A DNA stretch of 64,000 bases from JBHBQE01 sp041776485 (GTDB lineage: Bacteria; Bacillota; Clostridia; Lachnospirales; Lachnospiraceae). The position numbers and the translations under genes were made by a program. Shown in pieces: positions 54,695 through 62,476 of the stretch; positions within the stretch are counted from its first letter, which is position 1, and the number at the start of each line of letters is the position of its first letter. A model generated the notes under the pieces. That model was not told the origin of the DNA. It searched no databases and saw nothing but the letters and a program-made list of their open reading frames with translations. Location: the NCBI GenBank assembly GCA_041776485.1, contig JBHBQE010000013.1, positions 1-64,000 of the forward strand, given 5' to 3'.

Positions 54695-54762
54695 CCATTA
54701 AAATCGGAACTTCGTCCCCAGGCGCCGCGAGAGCCGCAATCTCACCCCGTGAGCTTGCGACA
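54695..54762 (-). repeat. Dispersed palindromic repeat, copy 2
   Basis: Minus strand: TGTCGCAA-G-CTCAC, GGG, GTGAG-A-TTGCGGC hairpin, then GGGACGAAGTTCCGATTTTAATGG. It parallels copy 1 at 48594-48660, with the same order of hairpin and CGAAG segment. It lies in the leader of thrC and just upstream of the AP2/HNH-like gene. Confidence 0.65.
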
Positions 54763-54808
54763 ATAAAAGAATTATACCACATTATTAAATTTATGCTATT
54801 ATTTTCCT

Positions 54809-55633
54809 ATGGCAAAGGGAATTTTTACAGCAAAAAAAAAGGATGGAAGTATCTATTTCCGTTCCAGCATAAACAGGCAGGGGAAAAAAATCAGTTTAGG
54901 CAGCTTTTCCTCTGAAAAATCTGCCTCAAAAGCCTATAAAGAAGCTGTTTTTATCTTTGGAAATAAGAATGTTTCCCTTATAAATTACAGGAACTATATT
55001 GAAGTTCTTCCCTTTCAAAAAGTTGTTTCTCTGGTTAATTTAAGGGACAATGGCATTTACTTTAAAACACCCATTTATCTTAGGGGAAGTTATTTTTCCT
55101 ATTATTTAAGCTCGGATATCGAGCTTAAATTTGATAATGAGGATTTGTTCTACTACAGCAGCCACACGATAATGAAAAGAGGAGGACATCTTTTTGTAAA
55201 TGACTATGGCACTCAATATTCCCTAAATGCCAGATACGGAATCAAACAGTACGGAATATCCGGCAGAGATTTTAAATTTGTAAATAATGATAACTTAGAC
55301 TATAGATATGAAAATATTTTAATTATCAATAAATTTATCGGGGTTTCTAAAATAGAAAAAATAACCGGAAATACTTTTCAAGTGCATATACATATTAATG
55401 GCAATTTCTTTCTGGGAAGCTTTGACAATGAGATATATGCTGCAATATGCTATAATAAAGGGGTGGATATAGCACAATCCCACGGAATATTTAAGTCTTT
55501 TACCAAAAACTATATTGAAAGCATTGACTCTGTAGAATACAAAAGTATCTATAGCGAAATATCTCTTCCAAAAAAATATATTTCCTATATAAATTCCAGA
55601 GTAAGTACGTTGTTCACTGAGTCTTCCAGATAG
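54809..55633 (+). CDS. AP2-like DNA-binding protein with degenerate HNH segment
   Basis: A 274-residue basic protein. Residues 4-48 and 177-230 each resemble AP2/ERF-type DNA-binding folds: GIFTAKKKDGSIYFRSS..ISLGSFSSEKSASKAY, and GVSKIEK..NTFQVHIHINGNFFLGSFDNEIYAA..YN. Between them, GRDFKFVNNDNLDYRYENI (153-171) aligns with the VDHINGDxLDNRRxNL core of HNH homing endonucleases, but the catalytic His is lost. It may be a domesticated, nuclease-dead homing-endonuclease derivative acting as a DNA binder. No clear ribosome site precedes the ATG. It overlaps the convergent lipoprotein gene by 49 bp. Confidence 0.65.
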   Translation: MAKGIFTAKKKDGSIYFRSSINRQGKKISLGSFSSEKSASKAYKEAVFIFGNKNVSLINYRNYIEVLPFQKVVSLVNLRDNGIYFKTPIYLRGSYFSYYLSSDIELKFDNEDLFYYSSHTIMKRGGHLFVNDYGTQYSLNARYGIKQYGISGRDFKFVNNDNLDYRYENILIINKFIGVSKIEKITGNTFQVHIHINGNFFLGSFDNEIYAAICYNKGVDIAQSHGIFKSFTKNYIESIDSVEYKSIYSEISLPKKYISYINSRVSTLFTESSR

Positions 55634-56802
55634 GCAATACTTAACAGTCCGGGACAGTAGTCTGCAAAATGCTTTTCTCCGATTATATAATCAAAGGCTT
55701 TATTGTAGGCAACCGGATTATCAAACTTTAGTGATATGCTGGATTTTGAGGATAAATATGCTTCAGTAATAGACGCACCCACTTCATCAGGATTAAATTC
55801 CCGGAAAAATAGCCCTTCCCTTACAAAATAGCTGTTAACTATAGAAGTACATTCCGGTACGGAAAATACCACATCAAGTTCATGGCTACCCTCCATCTGA
55901 GCTGTTGTAGTATTTAGATAAGTATAGTCAATAAACTTCTCAGAAGCCCCCTCTGTACGGTAGGTACTGTTGCCCCATGTAACATCAAAATAGTAATATT
56001 CTCCATCCAGCCTGATAAGATTCCAAGCATGGCTTTCATTATTAGCCTTACCAGATAATACTACCGCAGGAATACCCAATCTGGACAAAAGATAGGCGCT
56101 TGCCTGGGCATATCCCTGGCATACCGTTGCACCTCCTAAAAAGACACTTAAAATATTCTGACTGTTGTTAGCATTATAAACATAATCTACATTTTCAATC
56201 AGCTTTTCAAATACAAATTTTGACTTTTCATAATCATCAGCACCGTCAGGAAGCTCAGCGAGCCAAGAGCTGCAAACCTCATCTATCTCACTTTGTAGTT
56301 CGTCCTTTTTGCTTCTGTCCATGGTATAACTGGGCGTAAAGGTAATACCGGTAATATAGCTTCCGCTGGTATAGGTCATATATTCATAGCCATCTATCCA
56401 GAATATATCGCCATAGTCTGCAACAACGCAGGAAAATATTTTATTTAACTCTTTTGGATCCTTTGTGGAAATTGGACACTCACTATCAAATCCAATAATA
56501 CAGTTATATATTTGATCGTATAGAATTTTCTCGTTTTCATTTAATGTTGAATAGACATATTTTTCTGTGGAAACACTGTCTAAAATCCGAGGTTTGCCGA
56601 TTTTTGTTGAGGTAACATAATCCCTTGCCAGATGAACACCATCCTCCACTGAAGAGCATGAAATAATCGAAAGGGAAATTAGCAGTAAAATTAAAATATT
56701 AAAAATCTCTGACTTTTTGCTTCCTATCATATTACTTTCCATAGACTTTAATTTTCCAGATAATAAGAATAAACTCTTAATAGAACTTAATGAATCATAC
56801 AA
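55585..56802 (-). CDS. Transglutaminase-like lipoprotein
   Basis: An exported protein of up to 405 residues. A hydrophobic stretch ends in the lipobox IIS-C (Cys49), so Lgt should lipidate it. The transglutaminase-like core has Cys228 (ATVCQGYA), His258 (ESHAWN) and Asp273 (YYFDVTWG), with DYEKSKFVFEKLIENVDY preceding it. The C-terminal 110 residues are not recognised. A start at the Met at residue 21 or 25 (GGAAAG before the latter) may be more likely than 56802. It is unlike the repeat-bearing relative at 202-2475 outside the core. Function and substrate are unknown. Confidence 0.8.
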   Translation of the reverse strand: MYDSLSSIKSLFLLSGKLKSMESNMIGSKKSEIFNILILLLISLSIISCSSVEDGVHLARDYVTSTKIGKPRILDSVSTEKYVYSTLNENEKILYDQIYNCIIGFDSECPISTKDPKELNKIFSCVVADYGDIFWIDGYEYMTYTSGSYITGITFTPSYTMDRSKKDELQSEIDEVCSSWLAELPDGADDYEKSKFVFEKLIENVDYVYNANNSQNILSVFLGGATVCQGYAQASAYLLSRLGIPAVVLSGKANNESHAWNLIRLDGEYYYFDVTWGNSTYRTEGASEKFIDYTYLNTTTAQMEGSHELDVVFSVPECTSIVNSYFVREGLFFREFNPDEVGASITEAYLSSKSSISLKFDNPVAYNKAFDYIIGEKHFADYCPGLLSIAYLEDSVNNVLTLEFI

Positions 56803-56845
56803 ATGATAACTTAAAATATATTAATACACCAAAATCCGATGAAAC

Positions 56846-56873
56846 AAAATAAAACAGGGGCAGCTGCTGCCCC
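56846..56873 (-). terminator. Rho-independent terminator after the cold-shock gene
   Basis: GGGGCAG (56873-56867) and CTGCCCC (56863-56857) form a seven-pair stem with a CAG loop, followed by TGTTTTATTTT on the minus strand, 8 bp after the csp stop. Confidence 0.9.
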
Positions 56874-56880
56874 GTAATTC

Positions 56881-57084
56881 TCAGTTTATAACTGTTACAT
56901 TTTTTGCTTGAGCACCCTTAGGTCCGTCCTCAACCTCGAATTCAACTCTTGCACCCTCAGAAACAGACTTGAAACCTTCCATATTGATTGCGGAAAAATG
57001 CACGAAAACATCATCTCCGCCGTCATCGGTGATAAATCCATATCCCTTTTGATTGCTAAACCACTTAACGCTACCTTGCTTCAT
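56881..57084 (-). CDS. Cold-shock protein (RNA chaperone)
   Basis: A 67-residue OB-fold protein binding single-stranded RNA and DNA. RNP1 (KGYGFITDD) and RNP2 (VFVHFSAI) are intact. Length and sequence are typical of CspA/CspB. GGAGG lies 6 nt before ATG. It is monocistronic, with its own promoter and terminator. Confidence 0.95.
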   Translation of the reverse strand: MKQGSVKWFSNQKGYGFITDDGGDDVFVHFSAINMEGFKSVSEGARVEFEVEDGPKGAQAKNVTVIN

Positions 57085-57123
57085 CCTTTACCTCCAAATA
57101 GTAATAATTAATACGCAAGGAAA

Positions 57124-57152
57124 AATTTACCATATTATGAGGTAATTGTAAA
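57124..57152 (-). promoter_or_regulatory. Predicted promoter of the cold-shock gene
   Basis: Minus-strand TTTACA (57152-57147), a 17-nt spacer and TAAATT (57129-57124), giving a leader of only about 35 nt. Confidence 0.5.
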
Positions 57153-57511
57153 GAAATTGATTGTATATTAACAATTTATTTGGTTGAAACTAATTTTTGC
57201 TAAATAATTAATTCTAAAAAATAAAGTGGATTTGATTATCAACAAAGTTATTCACATTTTCCACATTCTAACTTTTAATATATCTTATTACAAATAATAC
57301 AAGAAAACATCAGAAACTATATAGTTGTGTTATTTTTCAACTATTCTGCTATCCACATTTGAGTTTCAAAAAATAACCTTTGCACTGCAAATTAAAATAC
57401 TTTTGAAGTTTATTAAGAAACGATTTTATTAATTACTCAATCAACTATATAACATAAATTATATCGGATTATTTCAAAGAAAATTAAGTCCACATCCATG
57501 TATATACGAAT
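57153..57511. other. AT-rich intergenic region with DnaA-box-like nonamers
   Basis: No gene is visible. Three nonamers each differ in one base from the DnaA box TTATCCACA: TTATTCACA (57248-57256), immediately followed by TTTTCCACA (57257-57265), and CTATCCACA (57349-57357). The region is very AT-rich. It lacks dnaA/dnaN neighbours, so I do not call it oriC. Confidence 0.3.
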
Positions 57512-57540
57512 TTGACATTTAAATTTAATTATGCTATTCT
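57512..57540 (+). promoter_or_regulatory. Sigma-A promoter of tRNA-Leu
   Basis: TTGACA (57512-57517), a 17-nt spacer ending in the extended TGC, and TATTCT (57535-57540). The start would be about 52 nt before the tRNA. Confidence 0.75.
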
Positions 57541-57598
57541 CTAATCCGTTGTCCCTGTAGTATCTTGCACAAATACAGTATGCAGGGCGCAACAATGT

Positions 57599-57680
57599 GC
57601 GGATGTGGCGGAACTGGCAGACGCGCTAGATTTAGGTTCTAGTGGGATCTCCCGTGCAGGTTCAATTCCTGTCATCCGCA
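57599..57680 (+). tRNA. tRNA-Leu (anticodon TAG)
   Basis: GCGGATG pairs with CATCCGC at the ends; the anticodon stem CTAGA/TCTAG encloses loop TTTAGGT with anticodon TAG; a class II variable arm and GGTTCAATTCC T-arm follow. CCA is not encoded. It is the only plus-strand tRNA here. Confidence 0.95.
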
Positions 57681-57692
57681 GAATAACTAACC

Positions 57693-57745
57693 CCCTTATA
57701 ATCAGCAATGCCTTGATTTTGGCTGAATTATAAGGGATTTTTTTA
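57693..57745 (+). terminator. Rho-independent terminator after tRNA-Leu
   Basis: CCCTTATAAT-CAGC pairs with GCTG-A-ATTATAAGGG as fourteen pairs with one bulge, followed by ATTTTTTTA. Confidence 0.85.
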
Positions 57746-57852
57746 TTATTCTTTTTATACTTTAATTTTTCAATCCCTTATTATTGTTTCTGAAATGGAC
57801 TGCCTGTATTTAGAACATCAAAAGACTGTATATTAGCATATGCCTGTCTATT

Positions 57853-58722
57853 TCAGGAAAATACGAAATTTTCCATTATAAAGTATATAATTACTGCAGC
57901 ACCTAAAACGATACGATATACTCCAAAGCCTGTAAAATCATGATTTTTTATAAATTTCATCAGAAAGCGTATTACTAAAATAGAGGTCATAAAGGCTGTA
58001 ATCACTCCTATCGCAAGTATAATCCCCTCATGAGCCGAAAAATTAAAACCAAATTTAATAATTTTTAACAAACTTGCCCCAACCATTACGGGAATTGCCA
58101 GATAAAAGGTATATTCTGCTGCAATTACTCTGGATACACCTATTAATAAAGCCCCCAAAATGGTAGCTCCGGATCTGGATGTTCCCGGAAAAATTGCCGC
58201 TATCAGTTGGAAAAGTCCAATAATAATTGCCATTTTAAAACTAATCATCTTCAAAGAGTCGATCTTTTCCTTAGCGGTATTTCTATTGACTTTTTCTATT
58301 ACTACAAAAGCTACTCCGAAAAATATTAATGCAATAGAAACACATATATGATTATAAAAATATCTTTCGAATATATCATCAAATAATACGCCTACTACCG
58401 CTGCAGGCAGACATGATACAATGATTTTGCACCAAAGTACCATAATATCTTTATCCACACTAATTTTTGACTTAGAAGATTTATTCTGTGAATTGTCCGG
58501 ACTTATTAATTTAAAAGGAAAAATTTTATTAAAGAACAAAACCACTACTGCCATAATCGCTCCAAGCTGAATAACCACCTGAAACATTTCATAAAATTCC
58601 CTTGACACATCCAGCTTAATAAATTCATTTAACAATATTAAATGTCCCGTACTGGAAATAGGCAGCCACTCTGTAACACCCTCTAACATTCCAAACAATA
58701 CTGCTTTGATAATTTCAACCAT
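57853..58722 (-). CDS. uppP: Undecaprenyl-diphosphate phosphatase
   Basis: Recycles the lipid carrier of wall synthesis by hydrolysing undecaprenyl diphosphate. The 289-residue multi-pass protein has LFGMLEGVTEWLPISSTGHLIL and the catalytic PGTSRSGATILGALLIG loop. ATG at 58722 is chosen because AAGGAAAG lies just upstream; an in-frame ATG 51 nt earlier lacks this. It stands alone between tRNA genes. Confidence 0.94.
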   Translation of the reverse strand: MVEIIKAVLFGMLEGVTEWLPISSTGHLILLNEFIKLDVSREFYEMFQVVIQLGAIMAVVVLFFNKIFPFKLISPDNSQNKSSKSKISVDKDIMVLWCKIIVSCLPAAVVGVLFDDIFERYFYNHICVSIALIFFGVAFVVIEKVNRNTAKEKIDSLKMISFKMAIIIGLFQLIAAIFPGTSRSGATILGALLIGVSRVIAAEYTFYLAIPVMVGASLLKIIKFGFNFSAHEGIILAIGVITAFMTSILVIRFLMKFIKNHDFTGFGVYRIVLGAAVIIYFIMENFVFS

Positions 58723-58823
58723 AAACTTTCCTTTTTTACTATGAAAATAAAAATGGCTACTGCCAACTGACAATAACCAAATATTTAACTAACCCTATCC
58801 TAACATTTACTAAATTCATTTAG

Positions 58824-58896
58824 TGAGCCACCGGGGAATCGAACCCCGGACAACTTGATTAAAAGTCAAGTGCTCTACCGACTGAGCTAGTGGCCC
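58824..58896 (-). tRNA. tRNA-Lys (anticodon TTT)
   Basis: Acceptor GGGCCAC/GTGGCTC with one G-U, anticodon stem CTTGA/TCAAG around loop CTTTTAA (TTT), T-arm GGGGTTCGATTCCCC. Discriminator A; CCA not encoded. Last tRNA of the minus-strand cluster. Confidence 0.96.
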
Positions 58897-58928
58897 CTGT
58901 ATATACAAAACAACTTTTATGATTATAA

Positions 58929-59000
58929 CTGGGCTGGCGGGATTCGAACCCACGGATGCAGGAATCAAAATCCTGTGCCTTACCACTTGGCGACAGCCCA
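58929..59000 (-). tRNA. tRNA-Gln (anticodon TTG)
   Basis: Acceptor TGGGCTG/CAGCCCA, anticodon stem CAGGA/TCCTG with loop TTTTGAT (TTG), T-arm GTGGGTTCGAATCCCGC. Discriminator G; CCA not encoded. Confidence 0.96.
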
Positions 59001-59137
59001 CTATTCTACATTGCTGCATGCCACAGATATGTGACTGCTGTTACATCTTGCAAGGGATGTAACCCCAACAAAGCCTACCTTAAACACAAGATATGTGATA
59101 AAGGGCAAAGACTCTCTTAATGGCTTTGTATCCTGCG

Positions 59138-59212
59138 GGTGGATAGAGGGATTCGAACCCTCGACCTCCAGAACCACAATCTGGCGCGCTAACCAACTGT
59201 GCTATACCCACC
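59138..59212 (-). tRNA. tRNA-His (anticodon GTG)
   Basis: Anticodon stem CCAGA/TCTGG with loop TTGTGGT (GTG). The extra 5' G pairs with C73, giving the eight-pair acceptor that identifies tRNA-His. CCA not encoded. Confidence 0.96.
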
Positions 59213-59227
59213 ATAAAATACTCTTGC

Positions 59228-59301
<74 letters not shown>

Positions 59302-59327
59302 AAATATTGCAAATTTTGCAATAAAAC

Positions 59328-59398
59328 AGCGGGTGATGGGAATCGAACCCACGTATCCAGCTTGGAAGGCTGGTGTTCTACCATTGAACTACACCCGC
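59328..59398 (-). tRNA. tRNA-Gly (anticodon TCC)
   Basis: Acceptor GCGGGTG/CACCCGC, anticodon stem CCAGC/GCTGG with loop CTTCCAA (TCC), T-arm GTGGGTTCGATTCCCAT. CCA not encoded. Confidence 0.96.
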
Positions 59399-59456
59399 AT
59401 GATTGAAACGTGCAAATCGATGTAATATCTTAATCTATGCCACACGCCTTTACAAC

Positions 59457-59531
59457 TCGGGGTGACAGGATTCGAACCTGCGACCCCCTGGTCCCAAACC
59501 AGGTGCTCTAGCCAAGCTGAGCCACACCCCG
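59457..59531 (-). tRNA. tRNA-Pro (anticodon TGG)
   Basis: Acceptor CGGGGTG/CACCCCG, anticodon stem CCTGG/CCAGG with loop TTTGGGA (TGG), T-arm GCAGGTTCGAATCCTGT. First tRNA of the minus-strand cluster Pro-Gly-Arg-His-Gln-Lys. CCA not encoded. Confidence 0.96.
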
Positions 59532-59562
59532 TATCCCATCCGAGGATAAAAACGCAAGGGTT

Positions 59563-59591
59563 ATTATAATTTAATTTATCAACCATGTCAA
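59563..59591 (-). promoter_or_regulatory. Perfect consensus promoter of the tRNA cluster
   Basis: Minus-strand TTGACA (59591-59586), 17-nt spacer, TATAAT (59568-59563), about 32 nt before tRNA-Pro. The TGA stop codon of the RdgB-ProA gene (59590-59588) lies inside the -35 hexamer. Confidence 0.88.
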
Positions 59592-61444
59592 TCAAAATCT
59601 TTAAAAGTATAAAACTTTTCTCCTGCTTCAAAAGCCTTTACAATATGCCCTTCTCCTTCCAGCAAATATTTATAGGTCATAAGTCCGAAAAGCCCCACAG
59701 GTCCTCTTGCATGAATTTTTGAGGTAGATATTCCAACCTCTGCACCGAAACCATATCTAAAGCCGTCCGCAAATCTAGTCGAGGCATTTCTGTATACCCC
59801 GGCACTGTCCACCCTCTGACTGAAATACTCCCAAGCACCGTCATCCTCAGTTATTATAGCGTCAGTATGATGTGAACCATAAAGATTAATATGCTCCACT
59901 GCAGAATATACATCATCCACCAGTTTTACACCTAGGGTAAGTCCCAGATATTCGTTTTTAAAATCATTATCTGAAATAATCTCACATTGAATAATATCAG
60001 CCACCTCTCTGGTGCCTAATATATTTACACCTGTTTTTCTACATTCTGCATATAATCTAAGCAGAAATTCTGTGGAAACAGATTTTGCAACCAAAAGAGT
60101 TTCCGTGGCATTACATGCCGCCGGATATTGAGTTTTCGCATCAATAACAACAGATACTGCCATATCTAAGTTTACACATGAATCAACGTAAGTGTGACAT
60201 ATACCATCAGCATGTCCTAAGACAGGAATTGCAGTATTGTCCATAATATATTTAACAAAGGAATTGGACCCTCTTGGAATAATCAAATCCACTGTCTCCT
60301 CACAGGTTAAAAGCTCCCTTATTTCGTCGTGACCGGACACTTTAACAAGGCAATTTTCACACAATCCGGCTTCTTTGCAGGCATTATACAGCACATCAAA
60401 AATCACCCTATTGGTAGTTTCTGTTTCTTTACCACCCTTTAAAATACACATATTTCCACTCTTAACACAAAGTCCGGCAATTTGAACCAGGGCATCCGGC
60501 CTTGCCTCAAAAATAACTCCTATAACACCTATTGGAGTTGATACTCTCCTAAGGTTAAGTCCCGGACTTAACTCTCTATTAAGTCTGACTTCCCCTATGG
60601 GATCCGGTAGTTTAATCAGGGTATCTATACCGGACAATACAGAGGAAAGCTTGTCATCATCAAATTTTAGTCTTTTAATTATTTCCTCTCCTATGCCATC
60701 CGCTTTTGCACTATCAATATCCTTTTTATTGGCATTAAATATCTTCTGCTTATTTTCCTTAAGCATTTTCTGCATTATTTTAAGGGCATTAATTCGAACT
60801 TCATGGCTTGCAGAAGCCATAATGCCGGAATTTTTCTTCATTTCCTGAGTAATAAGACGTATCGGTGAAAGCAGGACCTTTAGTTTTGATAATGCCTTCC
60901 CTCTATGACTTATGCTATTTTTTTCATATTCGCTAAGCATTGCTGAGGTGCAATTCTTTTGAGGCACATAGAATATAGGATCATATCCAAATCCATTTTC
61001 CCCTTCATAGGTCTTAGCAATTTCTCCTTCAAAATTTTCTTCTATACATATTTCTCTGCCATCTGGCATAATCGCAGTAATTGCACAAACAAACCTTGCA
61101 TTCCTCTTTCCATCCGGGACGTTTTCCATTTCCCTTAAAATTGCCTCACACTTTGTAATATAGCTTGTATTCTCTCCCATAAAGCGTGCCGACATAATTC
61201 CCGGTTTTCCCCCAAGCGCATCAATAACCAGCCCCGAATCGTCTGCTATAACAATTCCATCCCAATATTTTTTAACTGTCCTTGCCTTTATTCTGGAGTT
61301 TTCCATAAAGCTATCACCGTCTTCAATTATTTCACAGGAAATGCCCGCATCCTCCATGGAAATCAAATCATAGTATTCAGAATTTAATATTTGACCGATT
61401 TCACGAACCTTATTTTTATTCCCTGTCGCTATTAGTATTTTCAT
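59588..61444 (-). CDS. RdgB (non-canonical purine NTPase) - ProA fusion
   Basis: One 618-residue frame carries two complete enzymes. Residues 1-191 are a RdgB/HAM1 inosine/xanthosine triphosphate pyrophosphatase (ATGNKNKVREI, VIADDSGLVIDALGGKPGIMSARF, GFGYDPIF, SHRGKALSKL). After a 10-residue linker, residues 202-618 are gamma-glutamyl phosphate reductase of proline synthesis (GVIGVIFEARPDALVQIA, ILKGGKE, catalytic Cys444 in YPAACNATETLL, SPRVDSA-like QRVDSAGVYRNASTRF). Met202 (60841) could be an internal start, but only AGGAA touching it precedes it. It overlaps the amidase gene by 29 bp. I know of no precedent for this fusion; proB is not in the window. Confidence 0.9.
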   Translation of the reverse strand: MKILIATGNKNKVREIGQILNSEYYDLISMEDAGISCEIIEDGDSFMENSRIKARTVKKYWDGIVIADDSGLVIDALGGKPGIMSARFMGENTSYITKCEAILREMENVPDGKRNARFVCAITAIMPDGREICIEENFEGEIAKTYEGENGFGYDPIFYVPQKNCTSAMLSEYEKNSISHRGKALSKLKVLLSPIRLITQEMKKNSGIMASASHEVRINALKIMQKMLKENKQKIFNANKKDIDSAKADGIGEEIIKRLKFDDDKLSSVLSGIDTLIKLPDPIGEVRLNRELSPGLNLRRVSTPIGVIGVIFEARPDALVQIAGLCVKSGNMCILKGGKETETTNRVIFDVLYNACKEAGLCENCLVKVSGHDEIRELLTCEETVDLIIPRGSNSFVKYIMDNTAIPVLGHADGICHTYVDSCVNLDMAVSVVIDAKTQYPAACNATETLLVAKSVSTEFLLRLYAECRKTGVNILGTREVADIIQCEIISDNDFKNEYLGLTLGVKLVDDVYSAVEHINLYGSHHTDAIITEDDGAWEYFSQRVDSAGVYRNASTRFADGFRYGFGAEVGISTSKIHARGPVGLFGLMTYKYLLEGEGHIVKAFEAGEKFYTFKDFD

Positions 61445-62468
61445 TTAAACTCTCCATTATTCCTGTATATAGCGCATTAGCACAATCTCTTTGATATTTT
61501 TCACTATTTAACTTCCGAAGCTCCGCCGGGTTCGACATAAAGCCTACCTCCACAAGAGCTGCCGGACAATTTGCCTTACGAAGTACCTCTATATTATCCC
61601 CGGGTACAAGACCTCTGTCTCTGCTTCCCAGCTTATTGACAAGGTTTTTTTGCAGCTTTTCCGCCAGTTTCTTTGAATTTCCATCTATATCCGCATTAAA
61701 ATACATCACTTCAGTTCCGTTTATATCGGATATTCTGCCGCTTGCAGTGGAATTTTGATGTATGGAAACAAACAAATCTGCCTGAATATTATTTGCCATA
61801 TCTATACGTGCATGCCTGGGTACAGTTTCATCTCCAAGTCTTGTTATAAATACCCCAAGCCCTTCTTCATCCTTAAGCATATCATATAGCTGCAGGGCTA
61901 TCTTAATATTAATGTCCTTTTCTGCAATATTGCCATTTACCGTACCAATATCAGTGCCCCCATGTCCAGGGTCAATCACCACTATTTTATCATATATATC
62001 CTCTGGCGGTATAAAATCCAAATATAAAAATCTATCTTCCATTGTAGTTCTTAATACTCTTACATCTTGAGTGAAAATTTCCATAACACCTGTGTTTTCT
62101 CTGCTATAATATATAATATCCCGTATTCCATCACATTTTCCAATTATGGGAAAATCCATGTAATACATTTCATCAATGCCACGTATATACAGCGCATTTG
62201 TCCTTTCCATATAATTTTCTTCTGTTTTAATTTTATCAAGCTGAACATTGCTTGGAAATTCAAGTCTTAAATCATGCGGATTCCCCATGGAATCTGTAAG
62301 TAATCTTTCGCTTCTGATATGGCTTTTTATGGAGTCGTCAAAACCGTTTTCATTGATATAATCAATATTTAGCTTATATATATTGGGAAAACATAGAAAA
62401 ACAACCGAAAAAATCACTGCTAAAAGAACCAATATTATATTTGAATATATCAGCAGACGTTTTTCCAT
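61416..62468 (-). CDS. N-acetylmuramoyl-L-alanine amidase, membrane-anchored
   Basis: A 350-residue protein with an N-terminal membrane helix (IILVLLAVIFSVVFLCF), an unassigned domain to about 150, and a C-terminal Amidase_3 domain with VVIDPGHGGTDIG (His), NIAEKDINI (Glu), FVSIHQNS (His) and ALVEVGFMSNPAE (catalytic Glu). It resembles CwlD/AmiC-type amidases. No repeats are present, unlike the autolysin at 2495-5662. It follows the RlmL-like gene by 8 bp. Confidence 0.9.
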   Translation of the reverse strand: MEKRLLIYSNIILVLLAVIFSVVFLCFPNIYKLNIDYINENGFDDSIKSHIRSERLLTDSMGNPHDLRLEFPSNVQLDKIKTEENYMERTNALYIRGIDEMYYMDFPIIGKCDGIRDIIYYSRENTGVMEIFTQDVRVLRTTMEDRFLYLDFIPPEDIYDKIVVIDPGHGGTDIGTVNGNIAEKDINIKIALQLYDMLKDEEGLGVFITRLGDETVPRHARIDMANNIQADLFVSIHQNSTASGRISDINGTEVMYFNADIDGNSKKLAEKLQKNLVNKLGSRDRGLVPGDNIEVLRKANCPAALVEVGFMSNPAELRKLNSEKYQRDCANALYTGIMESLNENTNSDRE

Positions 62469-62476
62469 TTACTGCA

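Noticed and set aside
57153..57511. Chromosomal origin
   Set aside because: Only three imperfect DnaA boxes and no dnaA, dnaN, rpmH or parAB neighbours.
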